From assembly GCF_000687915.1 (NCBI RefSeq), contig NZ_JHZY01000002.1:930001-994000 (forward strand): 64,000 nucleotides of DNA, written 5' to 3'. This document shows positions 1 through 9,049 of the stretch, piece after piece. Under the pieces are notes generated by a model that saw nothing but the letters and a program-made list of their open reading frames with translations, did not search any database and was not told the origin of the DNA. A program made the translations under genes and the position numbers. Positions within the stretch are counted from its first letter, which is position 1. The number at the start of each line of letters is the position of its first letter. Origin of the DNA: Leeuwenhoekiella sp. MAR_2009_132. Its GTDB lineage: Bacteria > Bacteroidota > Bacteroidia > Flavobacteriales > Flavobacteriaceae.

Positions 1-1772
1 ACATTAGGTAGTACTGTACCCTGAGCATTTCGCAATTCTCTATAAAATGGGGGTTGGTAATAAATCCCCGAGGCAATTCTAAAAACCATATCGGCTCTCC
101 AGTTTGGTTTAAGGCTAAATTGTGCTCTTGGGCTAATTACGTGTTGGGTATTTGAAGTAAGATTTGTACCGCTAACATTCCACACTTGAGAGCGTAATCC
201 TAAATTATACCAGGCTTTTGTAGTATTCAGTTCTAAACGTTTACTGTATTGTACAAAGGCAGAAATGCGATTTATTTGAGCGTCATTTTGAGCGCGTACA
301 GTCGTAAAAGCTTCTAATGGTGCATCAAAGGGTGTATAGGGTTGCTGGTTTTGAATACGATCTAAAGGTGGTCGTAAAGAAAATCCGGCAGAATCTACGA
401 TTTCATACTCCTGAACCCGATCGCGAATGGATTCGTGAGCAAATTTTAATCCCCAGTCTAATTGATTTGTACCTTTTGAAAACTGTCCCTTATGCTGAAT
501 ATTAACAATTAAAGCATCAAGATTATTACGAGCATGGGTAAGTTGAGACCCTATGGCTTCAGTAAAATCAACTTCACCGGTATCGTTTCCACCTATATTG
601 GAGTTCGGACTTCCTAATGCATATTGGGCAAATATGTCGTAATATTCCTGTTCTTTCGTATGATAAGCAGCACTTATAATCTTTAAATTTAAATTTTCAG
701 TGGGTTTATAAGTTGCAGTGAGGGCTCCAAAATACGTCTCATACCGGTCAGATTCCTGCCCTTCATAATCTATAATTAAGGCAATAGGATTTGCTAAGGT
801 GCCAAAATTAGTTTGTCTCGTAAAGGGTTTATAATCATAACGGTTTACAGCTAGATTTCCCAAAAATGCTAGTTCAAACTTAGGGTTAAACGTATAGATA
901 AGGTTGCTTTGAAGATCTGTAAATCTTGGTTTGTAATTGGTTTCAGTCTGCTTAGCATCTACCAGTAAACTATTGTCTCTGTATCGCGCACCTACTAAGG
1001 CTGTAAATTTCTTATTTATACTTAGTCCTTCGGCGGAAAGACTAACACCTAATAAGCTTAAATCTGCTGAAGCCGCAAATTCTACCGGCCGTCTGTAGGT
1101 TATATCGAGTACAGACGAAAGTTTATCACCATACTTAGCCTGAAACCCTCCGGCACTAAAACTTACATCGCGCACAAGATCACTATTTACAATACTCAAA
1201 CCTTCTTGCTGGCCAGAGCGTATAAGAAATGGTCTGTAGACTTCAATATCATTAATATAAATTAGATTTTCGTCATAATTACCACCGCGTACAGCATATT
1301 GCGTGCTCAGTTCATTATTGGCGCTAACTCCCGGTAGAATCTTGAGTAAATTTTCTACTCCGGGATTTGCTCCCGGTATTTTTCTAACAGTTTCGGGATT
1401 TAAATTCACGATACCTTCTATGCGATTCTGATTCTCTGCAGAAATTATAACCGTATTTATTTGTTGAATACGTGTACTTAAAACAGGGTTAAACTCAAGG
1501 AGTTCATCGAGTTTAAGTGAGAATGAAGCTGTGGTAGTTTTAAATCCCACATACGAAAACTTGATTTCTACTATAGAATTTGCCGGTATTTCTAAATAAT
1601 AATAACCCGTATCATCTGTTTGTGTACCCAGATTATCGCTACTAATATTTACACCAGATAATGGTTTATTAGATTCATCAAATACAATCCCACTTAGTGC
1701 GGAACTTTGGGCATTTAATACCGAAAAATTTCCAAGGCTAACAAGAACTATAATTAAAGAAAGTATTTTCAA
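1..1772 (-). CDS. TonB-dependent receptor, carboxypeptidase-regulatory-like N-terminus (partial, C-terminus outside window)
   Basis: Outer-membrane TonB-dependent receptor that would take up a large ligand in an energy-dependent way; the substrate is unknown. About 590 residues are visible and the 3' end lies beyond the window. The start is a TTG at 1772: an in-frame stop at 1785-1787 leaves no upstream ATG, and the TTG opens a clean signal peptide (MKILSLIIVLVSLG...NAQ). A carboxypeptidase-D-regulatory-like beta domain follows (about residues 22-105), then a plug domain with GVSANNELSTQYAVRGGNYD and the start of the barrel. The last visible residues, YQPPFYRELRN, are typical of this receptor family. 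It begins 5 bp after the M23 peptidase stop, so the two are probably co-transcribed. The family is secure; the substrate is not. Confidence 0.9.
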   Translation of the reverse strand, partial: MKILSLIIVLVSLGNFSVLNAQSSALSGIVFDESNKPLSGVNISSDNLGTQTDDTGYYYLEIPANSIVEIKFSYVGFKTTTASFSLKLDELLEFNPVLSTRIQQINTVIISAENQNRIEGIVNLNPETVRKIPGANPGVENLLKILPGVSANNELSTQYAVRGGNYDENLIYINDIEVYRPFLIRSGQQEGLSIVNSDLVRDVSFSAGGFQAKYGDKLSSVLDITYRRPVEFAASADLSLLGVSLSAEGLSINKKFTALVGARYRDNSLLVDAKQTETNYKPRFTDLQSNLIYTFNPKFELAFLGNLAVNRYDYKPFTRQTNFGTLANPIALIIDYEGQESDRYETYFGALTATYKPTENLNLKIISAAYHTKEQEYYDIFAQYALGSPNSNIGGNDTGEVDFTEAIGSQLTHARNNLDALIVNIQHKGQFSKGTNQLDWGLKFAHESIRDRVQEYEIVDSAGFSLRPPLDRIQNQQPYTPFDAPLEAFTTVRAQNDAQINRISAFVQYSKRLELNTTKAWYNLGLRSQVWNVSGTNLTSNTQHVISPRAQFSLKPNWRADMVFRIASGIYYQPPFYRELRNAQGTVLPN

Positions 1773-1777
1773 AAGCT

Positions 1778-3469
1778 CTATTTTCTAAAGAATGTGGTCT
1801 TAAATGTAGTACTATTTCCTACATTATCTGTTACAATAAGCTGAAGTTGGTTTTCTCCGGAAACACTTATACCATCATCAAAATTATAGGTTAGTAAGTT
1901 TTTCTTATACTCATATTCAAGCAATATAAAGTTACCGTTAATGGTAGCTCTGTAACTCTTTATGCCAGTATCCTCGTCAGTTATTTTAAAATTTAGCGTT
2001 TTATAATCTGAAATCCATTTACCATCTGTAAGGTCTATAGCTTCAATTTTGGGTGGTTTAGTGTCTAAGCCAAGTTTAAAATCGCCTAATGCATTTACGC
2101 TTGCAGATATGTGATCACCTTCTAAGGTAGCTCCTTCATAACGCAATAGTCCTCTGTAATTAACTCTTCCTATATATAATCGTTCTCGATCACCGGGCTG
2201 AAATGCAGAAACATTGTAACTCAATTTAATATATTTCTGAACCGGTATTAAATCCTGATCAAGATGCAGTGCGTCTGTATTTGCAGAAACATCTAAATAA
2301 TAATCATCATAAAACGAACCTTCAGGAATAAACAAATCCCAATCACCTACTTTGAAGTTTTGATTTGCATCTGCCTGTACAAAATACGGAGTGACTTTTT
2401 TTACAGTTGGGGATAAAATAGGTTCTTTAGCAATAGTTATAGGTACAACAACTACAGTTTCATTACCCTTAATATCCGATACTTTTATAGTATAAATTCC
2501 GCTGGTGCCGTCTTGATTAAGTTGAAGTACACCTTTATTTTTTTCATACTTAAAAATGCTCAGCGGATTGTTACGCTCTATAAACAATTTTTGAACCCGA
2601 TCCCGTTTCTCTTCAAAATAGGAGTAATCAATCATTCGGTTTATGTAGCGTGTTTCTGCAAACGAAAATTTATCCATTTCCAGATTTAATAATATTTCAC
2701 CATTTAAACTGGTTTCAATTTTGTAGATACCATTATTGTTATTAGCAGCATCCTGCATATCTACCGTTCCTACAGCAAAACCTATAGCACCATAAGCTGT
2801 AAGGTTTTCACTTAAATATGTTCCATCAGGTTGCTTTGTAATGGTTAGTTTTTGACGTGCTTGCGATTGATTTACAGCGCTACTGTCTGAGAGTGTATAC
2901 ACAAGCAGGTCGTTTATAATGGGAGCTCTATGGTCTGCGACTTCTATTCCAAAAAGTTGGGCATTCATAGGTCGTTCATTTTTATCCCGTATTTCAAAAT
3001 GAACGTGAGGGCCACCGCTACCGCCGGTGTTTCCGCTGTAAGCGACTAATTGACCTTGTGTGACAGCTAATTCATTTGGAGCCGGAAAAAGTTCAATCTC
3101 GTAGCTTTCGGCTTCATATTGTTTTGCTTTTACGTATGCCTCTAAATCAGGAGAAAATTTATCAAGATGACCATAAACGGTTGTATAGCCATTAGGGTGG
3201 TCTATATAGAGCGCCTTACCATACCCATAATGCGAAATTTTAATACGACTCACAAAACCCGAAGCGCTGGCGACTACATCAAGACCGGTACGCTGTTGTG
3301 TTTTAATATCAAGCCCACTATGAAAGTGATTACTGCGCAGTTCACCAAAACTACCTGCAAGAACGGTGGTGATACGCAACGGTGGTATAAAATCTTTTTT
3401 AGGAATATCTGATTGGCCGTTTACAAGAAGAGTACAACTTGTAAAAAGAGTAATAAGTAGTTTTTTCAT
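1778..3469 (-). CDS. M23 family metallopeptidase (LytM-type murein endopeptidase)
   Basis: Secreted zinc peptidase of the LytM/M23 family, expected to cut peptidoglycan cross-links or to act as a cell-wall regulator in the periplasm. The ATG at 3469 is preferred over an in-frame upstream start at 3508 because it opens directly into a signal peptide (MKKLLITLFTSCTLLVNGQ). The peptidase domain is at about residues 40-165. It carries the zinc ligands HSGLD (His50, Asp54) and HVHFE (His155, His157), so it should be active. The remaining 400 residues are beta-rich with no recognised domain and may direct partner or substrate contacts. It lies upstream of the TonB receptor on the same strand with a 5-bp gap. 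Confidence 0.9.
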   Translation of the reverse strand: MKKLLITLFTSCTLLVNGQSDIPKKDFIPPLRITTVLAGSFGELRSNHFHSGLDIKTQQRTGLDVVASASGFVSRIKISHYGYGKALYIDHPNGYTTVYGHLDKFSPDLEAYVKAKQYEAESYEIELFPAPNELAVTQGQLVAYSGNTGGSGGPHVHFEIRDKNERPMNAQLFGIEVADHRAPIINDLLVYTLSDSSAVNQSQARQKLTITKQPDGTYLSENLTAYGAIGFAVGTVDMQDAANNNNGIYKIETSLNGEILLNLEMDKFSFAETRYINRMIDYSYFEEKRDRVQKLFIERNNPLSIFKYEKNKGVLQLNQDGTSGIYTIKVSDIKGNETVVVVPITIAKEPILSPTVKKVTPYFVQADANQNFKVGDWDLFIPEGSFYDDYYLDVSANTDALHLDQDLIPVQKYIKLSYNVSAFQPGDRERLYIGRVNYRGLLRYEGATLEGDHISASVNALGDFKLGLDTKPPKIEAIDLTDGKWISDYKTLNFKITDEDTGIKSYRATINGNFILLEYEYKKNLLTYNFDDGISVSGENQLQLIVTDNVGNSTTFKTTFFRK

Positions 3470-3693
3470 AGAATCGCTAAGATAAAAAAAATGGTAATCA
3501 TCGCACATTTGTAGGGAGCCAAGAACTTGATTATTTTTTAGTGTAATATGTCTTTTTTAAATTGAAAATATTATAAAAAGCTTCGCTTAAAATTTAAATA
3601 ATAAATATTTTCAGAACTCTTTGATAGTTAATGTGGTTAAGATTAAATTATTGTAGCGTTACAATGACTTGTTTAAAAATAAAATAGAATGTA

Positions 3694-3724
3694 TTGCGAT
3701 ATTAACCATCGAATGTTAACTTTG
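3694..3724 (+). promoter_or_regulatory. Bacteroidota-type promoter of the zap operon
   Basis: TAACTTTG at 3717-3724 matches the TAnnTTTG -7 consensus of Bacteroidota. A TTG at 3694-3696 lies 20 bp upstream, where the -33 element is expected. Transcription would start near 3731, giving a leader of about 20 nt before the ATG at 3753. Confidence 0.6.
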
Positions 3725-3752
3725 TGTGACTAAGCATTGTTAAAATAAGGTT

Positions 3753-4043
3753 ATGAGTGAAATGTTGGAGCGTATAGATGCGTTGCAAAATGTAATTAGC
3801 AAACTAGTGCATCGTTATCAGAAACTTCAACGTGAAAACGAGGTCTTACAGACCGCAAATCATAATTTGAAGCAAGAGCAGGAAGAGCTGGTAACTTTAC
3901 TAAGTAATTGGGAAGCTAAATACAGTACACTTAAAACTGCAAATGCAATGCTGGGCAGTAACGAATACAAACGGGAAACCAAGCTAAAAATAAATACTAT
4001 GATGCGTGAGATTGATGCGTGTATTGCTCAATTAGCAGATTAG
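3753..4043 (+). CDS. Small coiled-coil protein upstream of ZapA (ZapB-like)
   Basis: A 96-residue protein that is almost wholly alpha-helical coiled coil, with heptad-like stretches such as YQKLQRENEVLQTANHNLKQ. There is no signal peptide or membrane segment. Proteins of this size and composition next to zapA in Flavobacteriia are thought to act in cell division like ZapB, but homology to E. coli ZapB cannot be shown from sequence this short. The zapA start lies 8 bp after its stop, so the two are co-transcribed. The division role is inferred from this context. Confidence 0.75.
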   Translation: MSEMLERIDALQNVISKLVHRYQKLQRENEVLQTANHNLKQEQEELVTLLSNWEAKYSTLKTANAMLGSNEYKRETKLKINTMMREIDACIAQLAD

Positions 4044-4051
4044 TTTAGGAT

Positions 4052-4342
4052 ATGTCTGATCATTTAAAAATAAAATTGTCTATTGCAGACCGGGTATATC
4101 CGCTAACTATAAAACCTCAGCAGGAAGAAGGATTGCGTAAAGCAGCGAAAGAGATTGAGGAAATGATTAAGAAATTTGAGCAAAGTTATGCCGTTAGAGA
4201 TAAGCAAGATGTATTAGCGATGTGCGCTTTGCAATTTGCGTCTAAAACAATACAAAGGGATATTGAGGGAAGTGGTGAGAGTGCCGAAGCAATACAACAA
4301 CTGCGAGACCTCGAGTTACTGGTTAAAAGCCAGTTGTCCTAA
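4052..4342 (+). CDS. zapA: Cell division protein ZapA
   Basis: ZapA binds FtsZ and bundles its filaments at midcell. The 96-residue length is usual for the family. The N-terminal part (LKIKLSIADRVYPLTIKPQQEEGLRKAAKEI) has the ZapA beta-hairpin and first helix, and the rest is the dimerising coiled coil. The KQDVLAMCALQFA segment corresponds to the conserved D..A..ALQ region of the family. It is the second gene of a short operon and is followed by the 6S-like RNA, echoing the zapA-ssrS neighbourhood known in gammaproteobacteria. Confidence 0.88.
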   Translation: MSDHLKIKLSIADRVYPLTIKPQQEEGLRKAAKEIEEMIKKFEQSYAVRDKQDVLAMCALQFASKTIQRDIEGSGESAEAIQQLRDLELLVKSQLS

Positions 4343-4363
4343 CGTTCTTTAAAATAGAAATTT

Positions 4364-4532
4364 ACTGCCTACATTGGTTATTTTTTTTGGTAAACTCAAC
4401 ACTATATTCTTTAAAAAGGATGAGTCTGAGTTGTAAAAGCGCGCCGTCTTTGAACGGATTCTTGATCAGCTCGTTAGTCCTATGATTTATTTAAGGAGTT
4501 TACGCAAAACCCGATCAATGTAGGCTTTTTTT
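4364..4532 (+). ncRNA. ssrS: 6S RNA-like regulatory RNA (candidate 6S-Flavo)
   Basis: The 207-bp gap between zapA and rny contains a long closed structure. GCCTACATTG (4367-4376) pairs perfectly with CAATGTAGGC (4516-4525), and T7 follows at 4526-4532. Inside it, GTAAACTC (4390-4397) pairs with GAGTTTAC (4496-4503). A small hairpin with CCGT/ACGG arms sits in the middle. A long helix with internal bulges and a large central bubble is the 6S RNA fold, in which the RNA mimics an open promoter and sequesters RNA polymerase. A 6S class is known in Flavobacteria (the 6S-Flavo motif). The assignment is by structure and position, not by a covariance search. Confidence 0.7.
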
Positions 4533-4549
4533 ATATATACACTAACTAA

Positions 4550-6118
4550 ATGGGAAATACTGTACTTATAATCGTAGGCGTCATCTTAATCGCTGGCACA
4601 CTGGGATTTTTACTGGCAAAATTGCTAGAAAAGAATAACGCATCGCAAATCGTAAGCAATGCAAAAAAAGAAGCCGCTAATATTATTAAAGAAGCAAAAA
4701 GCGAGGGAGAATCAATTAAGAAAGATAAAATTCTTCAGGCAAAAGAAAAATTTATTGAGCTTAAATCAGAACACGAGAAAGTTATTCTTTCTAGAGACAA
4801 GAAAATTAATGAAGCTGAGAAACGTACCCGTGATAAAGAATCGCAGGTAAGTAGCGAAATAGCTAAAAACAAAAAGCTTAATAAAGAAATTGAAGAGAAA
4901 GTTAAAGACTATGATGAGCGTTTAGAATATGTTGAAAAACGCCAGGTAGAGATTGATAAAATGCATTTTAATAAAGTGCAACAACTCGAAGTAATTTCTG
5001 GGCTCTCTGCAGAGGAGGCAAGGCAACAATTGGTTGAGTCTTTAAAAGATCAGGCAAAAAGTGATGCTATGGCGTACATACAAACCGCTATGGAAGAAGC
5101 AAAACTTACCGCTGAGCAAGATGCTAAGAAAGTTATTATTAATACCATTCAGCGTATAGGTACAGAAGAAGCAGTAGAAAATTGTGTATCTGTATTTAAT
5201 CTTGAAAGTGATGATGTAAAAGGTAGAATTATAGGTCGTGAAGGTCGAAACATTAGAGCTATAGAAGCTGCTACCGGTGTTGAGATTATCGTAGATGATA
5301 CGCCCGAAGCTATTATTTTATCTTGTTTTGATAGTGTACGTAGAGAGATTGCGCGTCTGTCATTACATAAACTGGTAACTGACGGACGAATTCACCCGGC
5401 TCGTATTGAAGAAGTTGTTCAAAAGACAACTAAGCAGATAGAGCAGGAAATTGTTGACATAGGTAAGCGTACCGTAATAGATTTAGGAATTCACGGCTTG
5501 CACCCAGAACTTATTAAAGCTGTAGGTCGTATGAAGTATCGTTCTTCTTATGGTCAAAATCTACTTCAACACAGTAGGGAAGTGGCAAAACTTTGTGCAA
5601 CTATGGCAGCAGAGTTAGGCGTTAATCCTAAACTTGCTAAACGTGCAGGTCTTTTACATGATATAGGTAAAGTGCCAGATACAGAAAGCGAATTACCGCA
5701 CGCTTTATTAGGTATGGAGTGGGCTGAAAAATATGGAGAGAAACCAGATGTTTGTAATGCTATAGGAGCTCACCACGACGAGATCGAGATGAAAACTCTA
5801 TTAGCTCCTATTGTTCAGGTTTGCGATGCAATTAGCGGTGCAAGACCAGGTGCGAGAAGACAAGTATTAGATTCTTATATACAACGTTTAAAAGATCTTG
5901 AGGACATTGCATTCGGTTTTCAGGGGGTTAAGAAGGCATACGCTATCCAGGCGGGTAGAGAGTTGCGTGTGATTGTAGAAAGTGACAAGGTTAATGATGA
6001 GAAAGCATCTTCATTATCTTTTGAAATTTCTCAAAAAATACAAACAGATATGACCTATCCGGGTCAGGTTAAAATAACAGTTATTAGAGAAACCAGAGCG
6101 GTGAATATCGCGAAGTAG
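4550..6118 (+). CDS. rny: Ribonuclease Y
   Basis: Membrane-anchored endoribonuclease that starts mRNA decay. The 522 residues give the standard order: N-terminal membrane helix ([19 protein letters not shown], residues 5-23), a long charged coiled coil (about 30-205), a KH RNA-binding domain ([20 protein letters not shown]), and an HD domain with catalytic LLHDIGK (His370, Asp371). The length matches the family. It starts 18 bp after the T-run of the 6S-like RNA, so it depends either on read-through or on a promoter within the RNA gene. A strong terminator follows at 6146. Confidence 0.95.
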   Translation: MGNTVLIIVGVILIAGTLGFLLAKLLEKNNASQIVSNAKKEAANIIKEAKSEGESIKKDKILQAKEKFIELKSEHEKVILSRDKKINEAEKRTRDKESQVSSEIAKNKKLNKEIEEKVKDYDERLEYVEKRQVEIDKMHFNKVQQLEVISGLSAEEARQQLVESLKDQAKSDAMAYIQTAMEEAKLTAEQDAKKVIINTIQRIGTEEAVENCVSVFNLESDDVKGRIIGREGRNIRAIEAATGVEIIVDDTPEAIILSCFDSVRREIARLSLHKLVTDGRIHPARIEEVVQKTTKQIEQEIVDIGKRTVIDLGIHGLHPELIKAVGRMKYRSSYGQNLLQHSREVAKLCATMAAELGVNPKLAKRAGLLHDIGKVPDTESELPHALLGMEWAEKYGEKPDVCNAIGAHHDEIEMKTLLAPIVQVCDAISGARPGARRQVLDSYIQRLKDLEDIAFGFQGVKKAYAIQAGRELRVIVESDKVNDEKASSLSFEISQKIQTDMTYPGQVKITVIRETRAVNIAK

Positions 6119-6145
6119 TAACTACATAGAGATATTATAACTAAG

Positions 6146-6169
6146 AAAGCCGGCACTGCCGGCTTTTTT
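6146..6169 (+). terminator. Intrinsic terminator of rny
   Basis: AAAGCCGGCA and GCCGGCTTT arms form a GC-rich hairpin, followed by a T6 run. It lies 28 bp after the rny stop. Confidence 0.85.
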
Positions 6170-6208
6170 AGTATTAAAAAGTTTTAAAGGAAAGTTGAAT
6201 TTTAAGCT

Positions 6209-6243
6209 AAAAAAAACAGAAGCGCTAGCTTCTGTTTTTTTTA
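6209..6243 (-). terminator. Intrinsic terminator of yebC
   Basis: AACAGAAGC and GCTTCTGTT arms enclose a GCTA loop and are flanked by A and T runs on either side. It works for the minus-strand yebC gene that ends at 6259 and could also back up the rny terminator. Confidence 0.8.
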
Positions 6244-6258
6244 TTATAAGGATGTTAA

Positions 6259-6990
6259 TTATTCTTCCGTACTGCTTGAAGATTCATCCATAGAGTGATA
6301 CACATTTTGTACGTCTTCATCTTCTTCAATTTTCTCAAGAAGTTTTTCAACATCTTCAGCCTCTTCAGGAGTAAGCTCTTTAGTTACTTGAGGAATGCGT
6401 TCAAAGCCACTAGATAATATCTCGTGACCTGCTCCTTCTAAGTAATTCTGAATTGCTCCAAAACTCTCAAAAGGACCGTAAATTAAAATTCCGTCTTCGT
6501 CTTCAAAAACTTCCTCTGCCCCAAAATCAATCAATTCTAATTCTAATTCTTCAGGATCTAAGCCTTCCGCGGGAATTCTAAAGTTACAAGTATGATCAAA
6601 CATAAATTCAACTGAACCTGAAGTACCTAAATTTCCGTTACATTTATTAAAATAAGACCTAATATTTGCTACGGTACGGTTATTATTATCTGTAGCGGTC
6701 TCAATTAAGATTGCGATACCGTGCGGTGCATACCCCTCAAATAAGACTTCTTTAAAATCACCAAGACTTTTATCACTAGCACGCTTAATAGCACGTTCTA
6801 CATTGTCTTTAGGCATGTTAACGCTTTTCGCGTTTTGAATAACAGCACGTAAGCGAGAGTTAGAATCAGGATCTGGGCCGCCTTCTTTAACAGCCATTAC
6901 AATATCTTTACCAATACGCGTAAATGCTTTTGACATTGCGCTCCAGCGCTTCATTTTACGTGCCTTTCTAAACTCAAATGCTCTTCCCAT
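6259..6990 (-). CDS. yebC: YebC/PmpR family protein
   Basis: Member of the YebC/TACO1 family, long annotated as DNA-binding transcription regulators and more recently linked to translation of difficult (for example proline-rich) sequences. The start MGRAFEFRKARKMKRWSAMS is the Bacteroidota form of the family N-terminus. The core includes RLRAVIQNAKSVNMPKDNVE and GYAPHGIAILIE. The 243-residue length is normal. An acidic C-terminal tail (EKIEEDEDVQ onward) is slightly longer than in E. coli YebC. It is monocistronic, and the 4a-carbinolamine dehydratase gene upstream is 100 bp away. Confidence 0.93.
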   Translation of the reverse strand: MGRAFEFRKARKMKRWSAMSKAFTRIGKDIVMAVKEGGPDPDSNSRLRAVIQNAKSVNMPKDNVERAIKRASDKSLGDFKEVLFEGYAPHGIAILIETATDNNNRTVANIRSYFNKCNGNLGTSGSVEFMFDHTCNFRIPAEGLDPEELELELIDFGAEEVFEDEDGILIYGPFESFGAIQNYLEGAGHEILSSGFERIPQVTKELTPEEAEDVEKLLEKIEEDEDVQNVYHSMDESSSSTEE

Positions 6991-7090
6991 AGTTTATTTT
7001 TTAACGGGTGTAAATTTAACAAAATTCAACATTAAGAATGTGCGTTTTTTAGATTAAATATTACCCTTAAAAAAGTGAATTATTTATGTT

Positions 7091-7378
7091 TTAACCTCCT
7101 ATTATTTCTTCAATTGTATGTGCTAATTTAAAATCTTTAGCTGTCACACCATTGGCATCATGAGTAGAAAGACTTATGTTTAGCGTATTGTACACATTGG
7201 TCCAATCTGGGTGATGTTGTTGTAGTTCTGCTTCAAAAGCAATACGAGTCATTGTTGCAAATGCCTCTTTGAAGTTTTCAAATTCTAAAGACGTATGAAT
7301 GGCGTTTTCTTTAAATTCCCATCCAGCTAAATCTTGTAATTGCTCTAGTATTGCAGCTTCTTCTAGTTTTTTCATCAT
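7091..7378 (-). CDS. phhB: Pterin-4a-carbinolamine dehydratase
   Basis: Dehydrates 4a-hydroxytetrahydrobiopterin to recycle the pterin cofactor of aromatic amino-acid hydroxylases. The 95-residue length is typical. The signature HHPDWTNVYN contains the catalytic histidine pair and the substrate-binding W/N. The EFENFKEAFATMTRIAFEAE helix and the C-terminal DFKLAHTIEEI are standard. Two ATGs stand in tandem at the start (7378 and 7375), so the second methionine may be used. No phenylalanine hydroxylase gene is next to it here. Confidence 0.92.
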   Translation of the reverse strand: MMKKLEEAAILEQLQDLAGWEFKENAIHTSLEFENFKEAFATMTRIAFEAELQQHHPDWTNVYNTLNISLSTHDANGVTAKDFKLAHTIEEIIGG

Positions 7379-7461
7379 TTTAGTTTTAGAATATGAATAT
7401 AATAATAGGTTTAATGCCAGAATAAGGCTTAACCCAAGATTAACGTTTACAGGAATACCAG

Positions 7462-7496
7462 TTGTTTACTTACCAAAAGATATCCTGTACCTTTGT
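7462..7496 (+). promoter_or_regulatory. Promoter of pepD
   Basis: TACCTTTG at 7489-7496 matches the TAnnTTTG -7 box exactly, with TTG at 7462-7464 in roughly the -33 position. Transcription would start near 7503, only a few bases before the ATG at 7510. This favours the second in-frame ATG at 7519 as the translation start of pepD. Confidence 0.55.
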
Positions 7497-7509
7497 ATAA
7501 ACTGAATTT

Positions 7510-8973
7510 ATGACAAATATGGAAATACGAGAGCTAGAACCCAAAGCGATATGGAAAAATTTTGCAAACCTTAATGCTGTACCCAGACCTTCTAAACAAG
7601 AAGAGCAGGTAATTGCTTTTATGAAAGCTTTTGGCGAGGGGTTGAATCTAGAAACTTTTGTAGATGAAGTAGGTAATGTGATTATTAGAAAACCTGCTAC
7701 TCAAGGTCTCGAAGACCGAAAGATGGTTGTTTTACAATCCCATCTGGATATGGTACATCAGAAAAATAATGCAACTGAATTTGATTTTGCCACTCAGGGG
7801 ATTAAAATGAAAGTTGAAGGTGACTGGGTGAAAGCAGAAGGTACGACCCTGGGAGCCGATAATGGATTGGGCGTTGCAACTATAATGGCGCTTTTAGAAA
7901 GCGATGCGATACCACACCCTGCTTTAGAAGCTTTATTTACTATAGATGAAGAGACCGGTATGACCGGAGCAATGGGATTAAAAGGAGGTGTTTTAAAAGG
8001 AGATATCTTATTAAATTTAGATACCGAAGAGGATGATGAAATAGGAGTGGGCTGTGCAGGGGGTGTAGATATTACTGCAACTCGTTCGTACAATCTAGAA
8101 GATGTTGAAGAAGGTAAAACAGGTTTTAAATTAACCGTAAACGGACTCCAGGGTGGTCATTCTGGAATGGAAATCATAAAGGGATTAGGTAACGCTAATA
8201 AATTTATGAATAGATTTTTGCTTGACGGTTTTGAAAATTATGGTTTACGTATTGAAGAAATAACTGGCGGTGGTTTGCGTAATGCAATACCCAGAGAGAG
8301 TGTATCAAAATTCTGTATCGACAGCATACATAGTGAAGCATTTAAAAGTGATATAGCAGAATTTGCTGAAATACTTAAAGAAGAGTACAAGACTTTAGAG
8401 CCCAATTTACAAGTTGAATTAGAAGAGATTGCTTTGCCTAAAAAGGTTATGAGTCTGGGAGTTCAGGAAGGCTTCTTAAAAGCGATACAGGCTGCCTGGA
8501 ATGGTGTATATCGTATGAGTCCAGATATTGAAAACCTGGTTGAAACTTCAAATAATGTGGCACGTGTAAGCGTTAAAGATGGTCAAATTGAAGTATTATG
8601 TCTTACACGATCATCTGTAGAATCGTCACGTACAGATCTCGCTAATACACTTAGAAGTGTTTTTGAATTAATAGGTTGTGAAGTGGTGACTTCTGGAGAG
8701 TATCCCGGTTGGAAACCTAATATGGATAGTCCTATTCTCAAAGTACTAGTAGATAAATATAAAAAGATAAATAACGAAGAACCTCACGTAGCAGCTTGTC
8801 ATGCAGGTTTAGAATGTGGTATCCTTGGTCAAAACTACCCAGATATGGATATGATTTCTTTTGGGCCTACAATTCGTGGAGCGCACTCTCCAGATGAGCG
8901 CGTAAGTATAGCTTCAGTTCAAAAGTTTTGGATTTTTATTCAGGATATATTAAAAGATATTCCGGTGAAATAA
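7510..8973 (+). CDS. pepD: Aminoacyl-histidine dipeptidase (PepD, M20C)
   Basis: Cytosolic zinc dipeptidase that cleaves Xaa-His dipeptides such as carnosine. Family signatures are in order: HLDMVHQK (first metal site), LGADNGLG (bridging aspartate), DEETGMTGAMGL (catalytic glutamate pair), a lid domain, and CHAGLECGILG (distal metal histidine). The length of 487 residues fits. A start at the fourth residue (ATG at 7519) is equally possible and is favoured by the promoter position. It converges on the DUF4168 gene across a shared terminator. Confidence 0.93.
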   Translation: MTNMEIRELEPKAIWKNFANLNAVPRPSKQEEQVIAFMKAFGEGLNLETFVDEVGNVIIRKPATQGLEDRKMVVLQSHLDMVHQKNNATEFDFATQGIKMKVEGDWVKAEGTTLGADNGLGVATIMALLESDAIPHPALEALFTIDEETGMTGAMGLKGGVLKGDILLNLDTEEDDEIGVGCAGGVDITATRSYNLEDVEEGKTGFKLTVNGLQGGHSGMEIIKGLGNANKFMNRFLLDGFENYGLRIEEITGGGLRNAIPRESVSKFCIDSIHSEAFKSDIAEFAEILKEEYKTLEPNLQVELEEIALPKKVMSLGVQEGFLKAIQAAWNGVYRMSPDIENLVETSNNVARVSVKDGQIEVLCLTRSSVESSRTDLANTLRSVFELIGCEVVTSGEYPGWKPNMDSPILKVLVDKYKKINNEEPHVAACHAGLECGILGQNYPDMDMISFGPTIRGAHSPDERVSIASVQKFWIFIQDILKDIPVK

Positions 8974-8996
8974 TAACACTAATTAAATGGTAGTAT

Positions 8997-9030
8997 AAAA
9001 AAAAGGAGATGCGCGAGCATCTCCTTTTTT
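8997..9030. terminator. Bidirectional terminator between pepD and the DUF4168 gene
   Basis: AAAAGGAGATGC and GCATCTCCTTTT arms around a GCGA tetraloop, with A and T runs on both flanks. It serves two convergent genes. Confidence 0.85.
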
Positions 9031-9049
9031 ATTTATACTATTAGAAAAT

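Noticed and set aside
317-505. Plus-strand reading frame of 62 codons inside the TonB receptor
   Set aside because: It is antisense to a strongly supported receptor gene, and its product has no recognisable feature.
3477-3484. TATCTTAG on the minus strand as a promoter of the M23 peptidase
   Set aside because: It is two positions from consensus and so close to the ATG at 3469 that the transcript would be nearly leaderless; evidence is too weak.
4659-4850. Plus-strand frame of 63 codons within rny
   Set aside because: It is a +1 shadow of the RNase Y coiled coil, rich in lysine only because the host sequence is.
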